A stretch of DNA of 64,000 bases from JAODBQ01 sp047602055 (lineage in GTDB: Bacteria > Actinomycetota > Acidimicrobiia > Acidimicrobiales > Ilumatobacteraceae). The stretch is from assembly GCA_047602055.1 (NCBI GenBank), contig JASGIG010000001.1:1302001-1366000 (forward strand), in the 5' to 3' direction. The notes beneath the pieces were generated by a model, which was not told where the DNA came from, ran no database searches, and saw only the letters and a program-made list of their open reading frames with translations. A program made the translations under genes and the position numbers. Each line of letters begins with the position of its first letter. Position 1 is the stretch's first letter. Positions 1 through 8,963 of this stretch are shown in pieces.

Positions 1-976
1 CTGGACGAGCTCACGGCTGCGGGTGTCGGCGACCTTGTCGCGTCCTGGACCGGAAACCTTCCGGTCAGCGCCTGACGAGAACGACCACGTGTGGCTGGCC
101 GACGAGTACGTCGACTGGCTGGTGTCGCTGTTCCCGGGGGGGTGCCTGGCCGGGCTGGACGTCGTCCTCGACTGCGCCAACGGGGCGATGTCCGAGGTCG
201 CGCCGCGGGCCGTGGAGCGGCTCGGCGCGCAGGTCGAGGTGATCAACGCCGCGCCCGACGGGCGCAACATCAACGCCGACTGCGGGGCGACGTCGCCCGG
301 CGACCTGGCCGGGGCGGTGCTGGTGCGCGGCGCCGACCTCGGGCTGGCCTTCGACGGCGACGGCGACCGTGTGATCGCCGTCGACCAGCACGGCCAGACC
401 GTCGACGGCGACCGGATGATGGCGCTCGCCGCCCTGCAGCTGCGCGACGACGGTCACCTGTCGGCCGACACGCTGGTCGTCACGGTGATGAGCAACCTCG
501 GGCTGCGTCACGCGATGGCGTCGGCAGGGGTCGAGCTGGTCGAGGCCGCGGTCGGCGACCGCTACGTGCTGGAGGCGCTCGATGCCGGCGGGTTCTCGCT
601 CGGCGGTGAGCAGAGCGGCCACCTCATCTACCGCGACGTGGCGACCACCGGCGACGGGCTGCTGGCCGGCCTGCGCCTGGCTCAGCACGTCCACGAGTCG
701 GGGCGCACGCTCGGCGAGCTGGCCGGCGAGGTGATGGCGTCGTACCCGCAGGTGCTGGTCAACGTCGCCGTCACCGAGCGCCATCCGCTCATCGTCGAGG
801 AGCTGGCCCCGGAGATCGCCGAGGCGGAGGCCGCGCTCGGCGGCGACGGCCGGGTGCTGGTGCGTGCCAGCGGCACCGAGCCGCTGATCCGGGTGATGGT
901 CGAAGCGGCGACGACGGAGCTGGCCGCCGACACCGCCGAATCCCTGGCAGCCACGGTCCGCGCCCGCTTCGCCTGA
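1..976 (+). CDS. glmM: phosphoglucosamine mutase, C-terminal part, frameshifted near base 43
   Basis: Interconverts glucosamine-6-phosphate and glucosamine-1-phosphate for UDP-GlcNAc and cell-wall synthesis. The metal-binding loop DGDGDR and the phosphate-binding signature ASGTEPLIRVM near the C-terminus are both present, so domains II-IV are complete; domain I lies outside the window. The first 42 bases read as glmM in frame 1 (LDELTAAGVGDLVA), while everything from about base 60 reads in frame 2. Removing one base at about 43 joins the two. That base lies inside a 45-bp palindromic repeat which, without it, reads in frame through the domain linker. The glmS-type gene follows in the same direction. 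The family call is firm; whether the frameshift is real is open. Confidence 0.9.
   Translation, partial: WTSSRLRVSATLSRPGPETFRSAPDENDHVWLADEYVDWLVSLFPGGCLAGLDVVLDCANGAMSEVAPRAVERLGAQVEVINAAPDGRNINADCGATSPGDLAGAVLVRGADLGLAFDGDGDRVIAVDQHGQTVDGDRMMALAALQLRDDGHLSADTLVVTVMSNLGLRHAMASAGVELVEAAVGDRYVLEALDAGGFSLGGEQSGHLIYRDVATTGDGLLAGLRLAQHVHESGRTLGELAGEVMASYPQVLVNVAVTERHPLIVEELAPEIAEAEAALGGDGRVLVRASGTEPLIRVMVEAATTELAADTAESLAATVRARFA
34..79 (+). repeat. in-frame palindromic repeat copy 1 (inside glmM)
   Basis: This 46-base sequence matches the 45-base palindromes at 52583 and 52715 apart from one extra T at about base 43 and a few substitutions in the stem. Consensus arms are CTTGTCGCGC and GCGCGACAAG with an inner GACCGG/CCGGTC stem. 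Without the extra base it encodes LVAPGPETFRSAPDE in the glmM frame, in the linker between domains I and II. Confidence 0.7.
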
Positions 977-1015
977 GGTCCGCCACCGCCACCGCTCGCC
1001 GCTCGCCGCTCGTTG

Positions 1016-1060
1016 CGCGATTCGAGATGTGCGCACCGGGGTGGCACATCTCGAATCGCG
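1016..1060. repeat. perfect 17-bp hairpin between glmM and the glmS-type gene
   Basis: Arms 1016-1032 (CGCGATTCGAGATGTGC) and 1044-1060 are perfect reverse complements around an 11-base loop. It sits 40 bases after the glmM stop and could end transcription, but there is no T-run. It may equally be one of the palindromic intergenic repeats that are common in this window. Confidence 0.7.
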
Positions 1061-1130
1061 ATGTCCGCGGACACCGGGCCGGGCGGAGGCGACGGGAGCT
1101 GCTGGTGACCGGTCGGTAGCCTGCAGGCTC

Positions 1131-4100
1131 ATGTGCGGGATCGTCGCCGTCGTCAGCCGTCCTTCGAGCCGGGGGGTGCCCGCGGCCGCCGAGCTGATCG
1201 GCCTGCTCGACGAGGCCGTCGCTGCGCCGGTGCTGCTCGACGCGGCCCGCGCCGTCGCCCGCGTCGACACGCTCCTGAAGGGTGTGCCGGGGATGCTGGC
1301 CCTGTTCGGCGACGACGACCTGGCGCCCGCGATCGTTGCCCGCCTCGACCAGCTCGACGCCCGTGCCGCCGAGCGTGAGCGCGAGCTCGACCAGGCGCTG
1401 CTGCCGGCCGACGCGTTGGAGCGAGCCAACGCCGAGCTGCTCGAGCTGCTCGATGCGTGCTGGGCCGTCCGCCGTGACCGCCTGCGCACCGCTGCCGCGG
1501 TTGGTGCGCTCGCCGGCACCGGCGCCGACCGGGCCGCCATCGCCGGCTACTTGAACATCCAGCAGGCGCTGTCGTCGATCGACCGGATGGAGGTCCGCGG
1601 GCGCGACTCGGCGGGCATCCACGTGTTCGTGTGGGGCCACGGCCTCGACGTCGCCGACCCGTCCGTCGCCGCCGAGATCGAGCGTCGTGCCGCCGACCCG
1701 CTGTTCCAGAACGGCACCGTGCGCGTCGAGGGCGACCGGCTCGGCTTCGTCTACAAGGCGGCGGCGGAGATCGGCGAGCTCGGCGACAACGTCCGGGCGC
1801 TGCGTGCTGCGGTCGACGGCGACGCCCTGCTGCGCGCCGCGCCGTCGGCGCCGACGGCACGGGTGTCGGTGCTCGGGCACACCCGCTGGGCGAGCGTCGG
1901 GATCATCAGCGAGCCGAACTGCCACCCGGTCAACAGCGACGAAGCCGCAGGCGCCGATGTCGCGGCGGGCGGGCGCCCGCAGCGCACGTACGCCGTGGCC
2001 GTCCTCAACGGCGACGTCGACAACCACGCCGACCTGAAGATCGCCCACGACCTGTCGATCGACGCGCCGATCACCACCGACGCCAAGGTCATCCCGGTCG
2101 TCATGGGCCGTCACGCCCAGGCCACCGGTGGCGACACGGGTGAGGCGTTCCGCCGCACCGTGGCCGAGTTCGAGGGCAGCGTGGCGATCGGTGCGGCCTG
2201 TGCCGAGCGGCCCGACCAGGTGTACCTCGCTCTGCGCGGCAGCGGCCAGGGGGTGTACGTCGGCTTCGCCGAGGACCTCTACATCGTCGCCAGCGAGCCG
2301 TATGGCGTGGTCGAGGAGACCAGCCGCTACCTGCGCGTCGACGGGGAGAACCCGTCGCCGTCGGGCAGCCGCGGTCAGGTCCTGGTGCTCGATGCGGCCG
2401 TCGCCGGGGAGGTCGACGGAGTGCGCCGCCTGGCCTACGACGGCACCGAGCTGCCGGTCACCGACGCCGACGTCGCCGTCGCCCAGGTGACCACCCGTGA
2501 CATCGACCGCGGCGACGCCCCGCACTTCCTGCTCAAGGAGATCCAGCAGGCGCCGTCGAGCTTCGCCAAGACGTTGCGCGCCAAGATCGCCGACGACGGC
2601 GGGCGGCTGTCGGCGGTGGTCGGCGAGCGCACGCTGCCCGCCGCCGTCGCCGCCCGCCTCGCCGCCGGGGAGATCGACAAGGTCCGGGTGATCGGCCAGG
2701 GCACCGCGGCCGTCGCCGGGATGGCCGTGGCCGCCCTGCTCGACCTGTTGTCGGACGGGTCGCTCGACGTCGACCAGATCACCGCCACCGAGCTGAGCGG
2801 CTTCCACCTGCGCCTCGACATGCGCGACACGCTGATCGTCGCCGTCAGCCAGAGCGGGACGACGACCGACACGAACCGCACCGTCGACCTCGCCCGCTCT
2901 CGCGGCGCCACGGTGATCGCGATCGTCAATCGCCGCAACAGCGATCTCACCGACAAGGCCGACGGCGTGATCTACACGAGCGACGGGCGCGACGTGGAGA
3001 TGAGCGTCGCCTCGACCAAGGCCTTCTACGCCCAGGTCGCTGCCGGCGCACTGCTGGCCTGCGCGGTCACTGCCTCGGCCGGCGTCGGCAGCGACGCCGG
3101 CCGCCACGGGCTGCTCACCTCGTTGCGCGAGCTGCCGGCGGCGATGCGCACCGTGCTCGCCGGGCGGGCGGCGATCGCCGAGGCCGCCCGGCACTTCGCC
3201 CCGCAGCGGCGCTACTGGGCGATCGTCGGCAACGGGCCGAACGTCGTCGCCGCCAACGAGGTGCGGATCAAGCTCTCCGAGCTCTGCTACAAGTCGATCG
3301 CCTGCGACGTCACCGAGGACAAGAAGCACATCGACCTGTCCAGCGAGCCGCTGATCCTGGTGTGCGCGGCCGGGCTGTCCGGCGGGACCGCCGACGACGT
3401 CGCCAAGGAGGTGGCGATCTACAAGGCCCACAAGGCCACGCCGATCGTCGTCGCCACCGACGCCGACGAGCGCTTCGCCGCCGCCGCGGCGGTGATCGCC
3501 GTCCCGCCGGTGCACCCGGCGCTGGCGTTCGTCCTGTCGGCGATGGTCGGCCACCTGTTCGGCTACGAGGCCGCGCTGGCGATCGACGGCTCGGCCCGTC
3601 CGCTGCGTGAGGCACGGGAGCTGATCGAGGCCGCGCTCACCGAGACGTTCGAGGGCGACGACGTCCTGCGCCGTGTCCGCGCTGGCATCGGGCCGCACAG
3701 CGAACGCTTCGACGACGGCCTGCGCTCAGGTCTGTACGACGGGCACCTGGAGGCCTCGACCGCGGTGCGCCTCAGCGGCCTGCTGCGCGATCTGGCCAGC
3801 GACTCGCCGCTGGAGAGCTACGGCCGGCACTCCGGCAAGATCGCCACGCCGAGCGCGCTGATCGACGACCTCACCGCCGCGTTGACCAGCACGATCGAGG
3901 AGCTGACCCGCCCGGTCGACGCGATCAAGCACCAGGCCAAGACGGTGACGGTCGGCATCAGCCGCAACGACGAGGGCGTCCTCGACCGCCAGCTCGTCCA
4001 GGCCGTCCTCGCCGCCGGCGCCGGCCGCGACCGCCTGACGTATCGCACGCTGAAGGTGCTCGCCGACCTCGACCCTGCGGTCGAGTCGGTCGTCGGGTTC

Positions 4101-4538
4101 ACCCGCTATGCGATCGAGGGCGACCCGGCCGGCGAGGAGGCGACGATCAGCATCGTCGACCGCGGCGGCCTGTCGCTGCAGGTGCCCAGCCGAGTCGAGG
4201 GCAACGCCCAGCTGCTCGGCACCAAGCGCCGCGTCGCCGCCGAGCGCGAGGTGCTGGTGGCCCGCGGCCGCAAGGACGGGCGCACGCTGATCTTCGTGCC
4301 GGAGGTGAAGGGCTCCACCTGCACCGGCGTCTCGCTGCTGCACGTGCGCTTCCACGACCGGCTGCCGGCGGCGACGATGCGTGGCGTGCTGCAGGGCTAC
4401 GACCGCCGCTACGACCGTCTCGTCGACTGGGTGGCCGAGACCGAGGGCACGTTCCGTGCCGACCGCCTCGCCGAGGTCCCCGTCGCCGACCTCCTCATCG
4501 TCCCCCTGTCGGAGATCGCCGATCGCTGGCGTTCGTGA
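1131..4538 (+). CDS. glmS: glucosamine-fructose-6-phosphate aminotransferase-like protein, extra-long form (1135 aa)
   Basis: Predicted to make glucosamine-6-phosphate from fructose-6-phosphate and glutamine. The ATG at 1131 leaves Cys2 as the N-terminal nucleophile (MCGIVAVV), typical of Ntn glutaminases; longer upstream starts would destroy this. Glutaminase motifs follow: RGRDSAGIHVF (about residue 150), GHTRWASVGIISEPN (about 250) and LNGDVDNHADLK (about 290). Two SIS sugar-isomerase domains follow, the first with SQSGTTTDTNRT and VASTKAF. Usual GlmS is about 610 aa. The extra length is an insertion of some 130 aa directly after the nucleophile region and a C-terminal domain of about 200 aa from roughly residue 930 that I do not recognise. 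The neighbouring glmM supports a role in amino-sugar synthesis. Exact substrate is inferred. Confidence 0.8.
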   Translation: MCGIVAVVSRPSSRGVPAAAELIGLLDEAVAAPVLLDAARAVARVDTLLKGVPGMLALFGDDDLAPAIVARLDQLDARAAERERELDQALLPADALERANAELLELLDACWAVRRDRLRTAAAVGALAGTGADRAAIAGYLNIQQALSSIDRMEVRGRDSAGIHVFVWGHGLDVADPSVAAEIERRAADPLFQNGTVRVEGDRLGFVYKAAAEIGELGDNVRALRAAVDGDALLRAAPSAPTARVSVLGHTRWASVGIISEPNCHPVNSDEAAGADVAAGGRPQRTYAVAVLNGDVDNHADLKIAHDLSIDAPITTDAKVIPVVMGRHAQATGGDTGEAFRRTVAEFEGSVAIGAACAERPDQVYLALRGSGQGVYVGFAEDLYIVASEPYGVVEETSRYLRVDGENPSPSGSRGQVLVLDAAVAGEVDGVRRLAYDGTELPVTDADVAVAQVTTRDIDRGDAPHFLLKEIQQAPSSFAKTLRAKIADDGGRLSAVVGERTLPAAVAARLAAGEIDKVRVIGQGTAAVAGMAVAALLDLLSDGSLDVDQITATELSGFHLRLDMRDTLIVAVSQSGTTTDTNRTVDLARSRGATVIAIVNRRNSDLTDKADGVIYTSDGRDVEMSVASTKAFYAQVAAGALLACAVTASAGVGSDAGRHGLLTSLRELPAAMRTVLAGRAAIAEAARHFAPQRRYWAIVGNGPNVVAANEVRIKLSELCYKSIACDVTEDKKHIDLSSEPLILVCAAGLSGGTADDVAKEVAIYKAHKATPIVVATDADERFAAAAAVIAVPPVHPALAFVLSAMVGHLFGYEAALAIDGSARPLREARELIEAALTETFEGDDVLRRVRAGIGPHSERFDDGLRSGLYDGHLEASTAVRLSGLLRDLASDSPLESYGRHSGKIATPSALIDDLTAALTSTIEELTRPVDAIKHQAKTVTVGISRNDEGVLDRQLVQAVLAAGAGRDRLTYRTLKVLADLDPAVESVVGFTRYAIEGDPAGEEATISIVDRGGLSLQVPSRVEGNAQLLGTKRRVAAEREVLVARGRKDGRTLIFVPEVKGSTCTGVSLLHVRFHDRLPAATMRGVLQGYDRRYDRLVDWVAETEGTFRADRLAEVPVADLLIVPLSEIADRWRS

Positions 4539-4540
4539 CG

Positions 4541-4679
4541 TTTCGACGCTCGATTCGCTCGCTCATCTCGGTCGAGCTTCGAGGAGCGGCCTGCGGCCGC
4601 ACCCAGCTTGCTGTGCGCCTCACGCAGAGCGAGTCGGCGCACGGCGGAGGGGGATCGCGGAGCGCCCCCTCCGCACCAC
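4541..4679. repeat. intergenic repeat family B, copy 1
   Basis: About 140 bases after the glmS stop are nearly identical to 45706-45852, beginning TTTCGACGCTCGATTCGCTC and ending in CCCCCTCCGCACCAC. The start of the same family, inverted, ends the stretch at 5733-5775. Both full copies lie just after a stop codon. Confidence 0.85.
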
Positions 4680-4693
4680 GCCCACGTCGTGAC

Positions 4694-5665
4694 TCACGTT
4701 CGTAGCAGCACCCGGCCAAAGGCTTGGCGCGACTCGATGTAGCGGTGGGCCTCGGCGGCCTGCTCGAGCGGGAACTCCTTGTCGATGACGACGCGGAGCT
4801 CGCCAGCGGCGACGCGCCGCAGCAGGGACTCGATCATCGCCCGGACGCGGTCCGGGTTCATGTTCATCTCGGCGCCGAGGAACACGCCGGTCAGCGATGC
4901 GTTCTTCTGCATCATCGGCCACACCTGCGGCGGGCGGTCCTCACGCCCGGCATTGCCGACCCAGCTGATCCGGCCGCGGTAGGCGAGCGCGCCGATGCTG
5001 CCCTCCAGCGTCCGCCCGCCGACCGGGTCGACGACGAGGTCGACGCCGCGCCCGTCGGTGGCGAGCATCACCTCGCGGCCGACATCGGCGGTCGTGTAGT
5101 CGATGCCGTGGTCCATCCCGAACTCGCGCAGGCGGTCGAGGCGCGCCGTGCTCGACGCGGTGGCGAACACCGTCGCCGCCCCGGCCGCCTTGGCGAGCTG
5201 TATCGCGGCAAGCCCGACCCCGCCGGCACCCGCTTGCACGAGGACCGTCTCGCCGGCCTGCAGGTGGCCGAACTCGAACAGGCAGTCGTCGGCGGTGCCG
5301 AACTCGATCGGCACGCCAGCGGCCAGCTCCAGCGCCAGCCCGTCGGGGACGGCGTACACCGAGCCGGCCGGGACGCTGGCGATCTCGGCGTGGCTCCCGG
5401 CGCCCATCGTCGCCACGACCGGCTGGCCGACCTGGAAGCCGGTGACGCCCTCGCCGACGGCACGGATCGTGCCGGCCGCCTGGTAGCCGACGATGTGCGG
5501 CGCCGACGGGATGATCCCGCCGAGGCGGTGCAGCAGGTCGCCGCCCTGGATCGACACGGCGGCGACGTCGACGAGGACGCCACCCGTGCGCAGCGGCGGG
5601 TCGGGCACCTCGGTGTAGTACAGGACGTCGGGCCCACCCGTGTGGTCGTAGACGGCAGCATGCAT
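4694..5665 (-). CDS. zinc-free alcohol dehydrogenase/quinone oxidoreductase (MDR superfamily)
   Basis: A 323-aa NAD(P)H-dependent oxidoreductase of the medium-chain family, quinone oxidoreductase type. It starts at the ATG giving MHAAVYDHTGGPDVLYY, the usual beginning of this group. The Rossmann glycine motif is seen as VLVQAGAGGVGLAAIQLAK (about residue 145). The structural and catalytic zinc cysteines of true alcohol dehydrogenases are absent. The C-terminus ends with the usual EAHRYIESRQAFGRVLL. The MarR regulator gene lies 110 bases upstream on the same strand, so MarR control of this gene is plausible. The substrate is unknown. Confidence 0.85.
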   Translation of the reverse strand: MHAAVYDHTGGPDVLYYTEVPDPPLRTGGVLVDVAAVSIQGGDLLHRLGGIIPSAPHIVGYQAAGTIRAVGEGVTGFQVGQPVVATMGAGSHAEIASVPAGSVYAVPDGLALELAAGVPIEFGTADDCLFEFGHLQAGETVLVQAGAGGVGLAAIQLAKAAGAATVFATASSTARLDRLREFGMDHGIDYTTADVGREVMLATDGRGVDLVVDPVGGRTLEGSIGALAYRGRISWVGNAGREDRPPQVWPMMQKNASLTGVFLGAEMNMNPDRVRAMIESLLRRVAAGELRVVIDKEFPLEQAAEAHRYIESRQAFGRVLLRT

Positions 5666-5682
5666 GCGCCGAACGTATTCGA

Positions 5683-5775
5683 TGGCCGGCTTGCGCCGAC
5701 CTGTCCGGCGGGCTCCCTGGCGGTCCCGTCGCTCGACCGAGACGAGCGAGCGCAGCGAGCGAATCGAGGTCGAAA
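5683..5775. repeat. intergenic repeat families A (partial) and B (inverted, partial)
   Basis: Bases 5683-5733 match part of the repeat at 37988-38090 and 61299-61388 (shared core GACCTGTCCGGCGGGCT). Bases 5733-5775 are the inverted start of the repeat at 4541 and 45706. The two families abut here and end at the MarR stop codon. Confidence 0.65.
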
Positions 5776-6333
5776 CTACGACGCCTCGGCTCCGGCGGTG
5801 CCCTGGCGGTCGAGGCCGGCGGCGCGGCGGACCTTCTTGAGCAGGAGGCACAAGGCCTCGGCCTCGGCCTCGGTCAGCGCCCCGAGGCCGTAGGCATCGA
5901 CGCCCATCTCCTGCGACGCCTTCTCCATCGTCGTACGCCCGAGCCCGGTGATCCGCGCCAGCGTCTGGCGGCGGTCGCTCGGGTGGGCGGCGCGCTCGAC
6001 GAGGCCGAGCCGCTCCAGCGTGTCGACGACCGCCGTGACGCTGGTGGGGTGGACCATCAGCCGCTGACCCAGCTTGCCGAGTGACATCTGCCCGTCACGG
6101 CTGAAGTACAGGACGGCCAGCGCCTCGTGGCGCGAGCCGGTGATGTGGTGCGGGGCGAGGTACTCGGTGCCGCGCGTGGTCATCATCTCCTGGACCTGGT
6201 TGATCGACAGCATCGCCCGGAAGTGCGGCCCGGCCGCCCACCCCCGCTCGTGCCAGTTGCGGTCGGCCTTGACGACCGGGTCGTCCGGGTCGAGCCCGCA
6301 GAGGTCGCCGTCCCGTCGCGCTCGCTCACCCAT
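5776..6333 (-). CDS. MarR-family transcriptional regulator
   Basis: A 185-aa winged-helix DNA-binding regulator. The wHTH core is at about residues 65-135: LGKLGQRLMVHPTSVTAVVD as recognition region, followed by the wing HPSDRRQTLARIT with the conserved D-R-R of MarR proteins. The N-terminal 35 residues (VVKADRNWHERGW) are a common extension in actinobacterial members. It lies upstream of the quinone-oxidoreductase gene on the same strand and probably controls it; the ligand is unknown. Confidence 0.9.
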   Translation of the reverse strand: MGERARRDGDLCGLDPDDPVVKADRNWHERGWAAGPHFRAMLSINQVQEMMTTRGTEYLAPHHITGSRHEALAVLYFSRDGQMSLGKLGQRLMVHPTSVTAVVDTLERLGLVERAAHPSDRRQTLARITGLGRTTMEKASQEMGVDAYGLGALTEAEAEALCLLLKKVRRAAGLDRQGTAGAEAS

Positions 6334-6345
6334 CGGCTTCCGACG

Positions 6346-7341
6346 TTAGCCCTGGGGTGTCCGCCGACCCCGGAGTGGGCGGGCACCCGTGGTGCATCCG
6401 TCCGTTGCCAGGCGGATGCCGGTCAGCGCCCAGCGCGACTGCGGCGGGAAGAAGTTGGGGTACGTCGCCCGGGCGTGGCCGGGTGGGGTGAACGCGCTGG
6501 AGCCGCGCAGCACCATCTGGCCGGACATGAACTTGCCGTTGTACTCGCCGACCGCGCCGGGCGCCGGGGCGAAGCCCGGGTACGGCAGGTAGGCCGACGA
6601 CGTCCACTGCCAGCACTCGCCGAACAGCTGGTGCAGCCCGTCGGCGAGGTGGTCGGCTGGCGGTGCCGGGTGCAGCGTGTCGAGGTCGAAGGCCCGGGTC
6701 GGGGCGACGGGCACGGCCGCCGCCGCCAGCTCCCACTCCTGCTCGGTCGGCAGCCGCGCCCCGGCCCAGCGGGCGAACGCATCCGCCTCGTACAGGCTGA
6801 CGTGGCACACCGGCTCGTCGTCGTCCACCGGGCGGGTGCCACCGAGCGTGTGCACCACCCAGCCGTCGCCGTCGCGCTCCCAGTACAGCGGCGCCTCCCA
6901 GCCGCCGGCCTGCGCGGCGTCCCAGCCGTCGGACAGCCACAGGTCGGGGCGGCCGTAGCCCCCGTCGTCGACGAACGCCCGCCACTGCCCGGCGGTGACG
7001 AGCGTGTCGGCGATGCGGAACGGATGGACGTAGGCCCGGTGGCGTGGCAGCTCGTTGTCGAAGCAGAAGCCGTCGCCGGCGTGGCCGACCTCGACGAGCC
7101 CGCCGTCGACGTCGACCCACGCGGCCGAGCGGGCGCGCCGGGCGGGAGGGCCGGTACGCCGGGCGCAGCGGGTTGAGCGAGAGGACGTGCTTGACGCCCA
7201 TCAGCAGCAGCTCCTGGTGCTGCTGCTCGTGGTGCAGACCGAGGGCGACCGGCTCCCGGGCGTCGGTGGCGCGCTGCCGAGCAGGGCCAGCATCGCCTCG
7301 TCGACGTGGCGGCGGTAGGCGGCGACCTCGGCGATGGCCAT
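6346..7341 (-). pseudogene. egtB: ergothioneine sulfoxide synthase remnant, N-truncated with two frameshifts
   Basis: EgtB is an iron enzyme joining hercynine to a thiol in ergothioneine synthesis. The order of pieces is YRRHVDEAMLALL, then in a second frame LGLHHEQQHQELLL (the HxxxHxE iron site) and MGVKHVLSLNPLRPAY, then back in the first frame ARLPTEQEWELAAAA, FGECWQWTSSAYLP and RWALTGIRLATDGC of the FGE-sulfatase domain. The frame changes near 7260 and is restored near 7155. About the first 110 residues of the DinB domain, which hold the third iron histidine, are missing: the crotonase gene starts divergently at 7399. No egtA, egtC or egtD is in the window. The frame changes could be sequence errors; the missing N-terminus is harder to explain that way. 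Confidence 0.75.
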
Positions 7342-7398
7342 CGCTGAAGGCTCGCGCGCCTCGGGTCGCGCGGCGTCCGCGGCGTACCGTTCGGCGCC

Positions 7399-8205
7399 AT
7401 GCAGTTCGACACGATCGAGGTCGACGTCGACGGGCCTCGCGGCACGCTGACCCTGTCCCGGCCCGACAAGCTCAACCCGCTGTCGTCGCGCACGCTCGAC
7501 GAGATCGAGCAGGCGGCGCGGTGGTTCGACACGCACGACGACCTCAAGGTGGTCGTCGTGTCCGGTCAGGGCCGGGCGTTCTCGGCCGGCGCCGACGTGT
7601 CGTCGTTCGGCAGCGGTGGCGCCGGTGGTCGCCAACGCGACGCTGGTGGGCGGAGTCCACGCGACGACGCCGACAGCGGCTGGCGCATGGCGCGGGCGAT
7701 GGACGAGATGCGCGCCGTCGCCGTCGCCAAGGTGCACGGCTGGTGCGTCGGTGGCGGGCTCGTGCTCGCCGGGGTCTGCGACCTGCGCGTCGCCGGCCGC
7801 TCGGCGCGGTTCTCGATCCCGGAGGTCGAGCTGGGCATCCCGCTGGCGTGGGGCGGCATCCCGCGGCTGGTGCGCGAGATCGGCCCGGCGCTCACCAAGG
7901 AGCTGGTGATGACGTGCCGGGAGTTCGGTCCCGACGAGGCGCTCGCCGCCGGGTTCCTCAACCGCGTCGTCGACGACGACCAGCTCGACGCGACCGTCGA
8001 CGAGCTGGTCGCCACGCTGGTGCGGATGCCGAAGCTGGCGCTGCTGGCGACGAAGGTGCACACGAACGCGGTGACCGAGTCGATGGTCTCGACCGGCCGC
8101 AGCTGGTCCGACGCCGACGGCCTCCTCGCCGGCCTGCGCGACGCAGAAGGCAGGGCTTCGGCCGCCGCCTACCTGGAGCGAATCCGCGGCAAAGCTCGAA
8201 GGTAG
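7399..8205 (+). CDS. enoyl-CoA hydratase/isomerase family protein
   Basis: A 268-aa crotonase. The oxyanion-hole motifs are visible: GRAFSAGADVSSF (about residue 55-68) and KVHGWCVGGGLVLAGVCDL (about 112-130), followed by FSIPEVELGIPLAWGGIPRL. The catalytic-glutamate region (SIPEVELG) is kept, so hydratase-type activity on a CoA thioester is likely. A loop of about 25 residues (GSGGAGGRQRDAGGRS) is inserted after the first oxyanion motif. It is divergent from the broken egtB, 57 bases away. The substrate cannot be told. Confidence 0.88.
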   Translation: MQFDTIEVDVDGPRGTLTLSRPDKLNPLSSRTLDEIEQAARWFDTHDDLKVVVVSGQGRAFSAGADVSSFGSGGAGGRQRDAGGRSPRDDADSGWRMARAMDEMRAVAVAKVHGWCVGGGLVLAGVCDLRVAGRSARFSIPEVELGIPLAWGGIPRLVREIGPALTKELVMTCREFGPDEALAAGFLNRVVDDDQLDATVDELVATLVRMPKLALLATKVHTNAVTESMVSTGRSWSDADGLLAGLRDAEGRASAAAYLERIRGKARR

Positions 8206-8233
8206 GGGGAGCGGCCGTCGTCGTCGGGCTTCG

Positions 8234-8280
8234 TCGAGCGATCAGACGTGCACTCGGTTTGTTCGCTCGAACAGACCCCG
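8234..8280. repeat. intergenic repeat family C, copy 1
   Basis: Inverted copy of the sequence at 38128-38178. The core TTTGTTCGNNCGAACA is palindromic and is joined to GAGTGCACGT. Both copies are intergenic. Confidence 0.7.
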
Positions 8281-8378
8281 GCGGCTCGGCCGTGCGACGC
8301 CGGCGATGTCGTCGTCGCCGACCTGATCGGTGTCGTGGGAGCGGACGTGCCCGCTCGGCACCGAGACGCCGAGCTCGA

Positions 8379-8852
8379 TCACTCGCGGTGGATCGGGTCC
8401 ACCCAGCGCACGGTCTCGGGTCGCTCGATGCCGGTGATGTCGAGGTTGACGACGACGGCCTCGTTGTCCGAGCGGACGAGCACGCACTCCAGCGGCTCGT
8501 CGGTGCTGGCGTTGATCTCCTGGTGCGGCACGTACGGCGGCACGAAGATGAAGTCGCCCGGGCCGGCCTCGGCGGTGAACTCCAACTCCTCGCCCCAGCG
8601 CATCCGCGCCCTGCCGCGCACGATGTAGATCACGCTCTCCAGCTCGCCGTGATGGTGCGCGCCGGTCTTCGCATCGGGGTGGATGTGCACGGTGCCGGCC
8701 CACAGCTTCTGCGCGCCGACGCGGGCGAGGTTGATCGCTGCGGCCCGGTTCATCCCGGGCGTCTGCGCCGTGTTCGTGTCCAGCGAGTCGCCGGGGATCA
8801 CCCGCACCCCGCTGTGCTTCCACCCGTCGTCGGGCACCGTGTGGTCGTTCAT
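8379..8852 (-). CDS. cupin-domain protein
   Basis: A 157-aa single-domain cupin. Metal-ligand motif 1 reads HPDAKTGAHHHGELESVIYI (about residues 58-78), giving two to three His and a Glu. Motif 2 is PGDFIFVPPYVPHQEIN (about 97-113). Proteins like this bind a metal ion and range from small dioxygenases to sugar isomerases or regulators. Nothing nearby fixes the role. Well-conserved ligands suggest a working metal site. Confidence 0.85.
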   Translation of the reverse strand: MNDHTVPDDGWKHSGVRVIPGDSLDTNTAQTPGMNRAAAINLARVGAQKLWAGTVHIHPDAKTGAHHHGELESVIYIVRGRARMRWGEELEFTAEAGPGDFIFVPPYVPHQEINASTDEPLECVLVRSDNEAVVVNLDITGIERPETVRWVDPIHRE

Positions 8853-8963
8853 CCGCCACCCCCTCGCCGAGCACGGTACCGCGTGACGCCTGCGGGATCA
8901 CCCGAGCCGCGGCCGGGCGCGTGGCACACTGCGGTGACCCCCTGCGGTGAGAGGAGCCCAACC

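Noticed and set aside
789..3698. Very long open frame (969 codons) on the minus strand opposite the glmS-type gene
   Set aside because: It mirrors a well-conserved coding gene. At this GC content stop codons are rare in antisense frames, and the translation is low-complexity with no domain.
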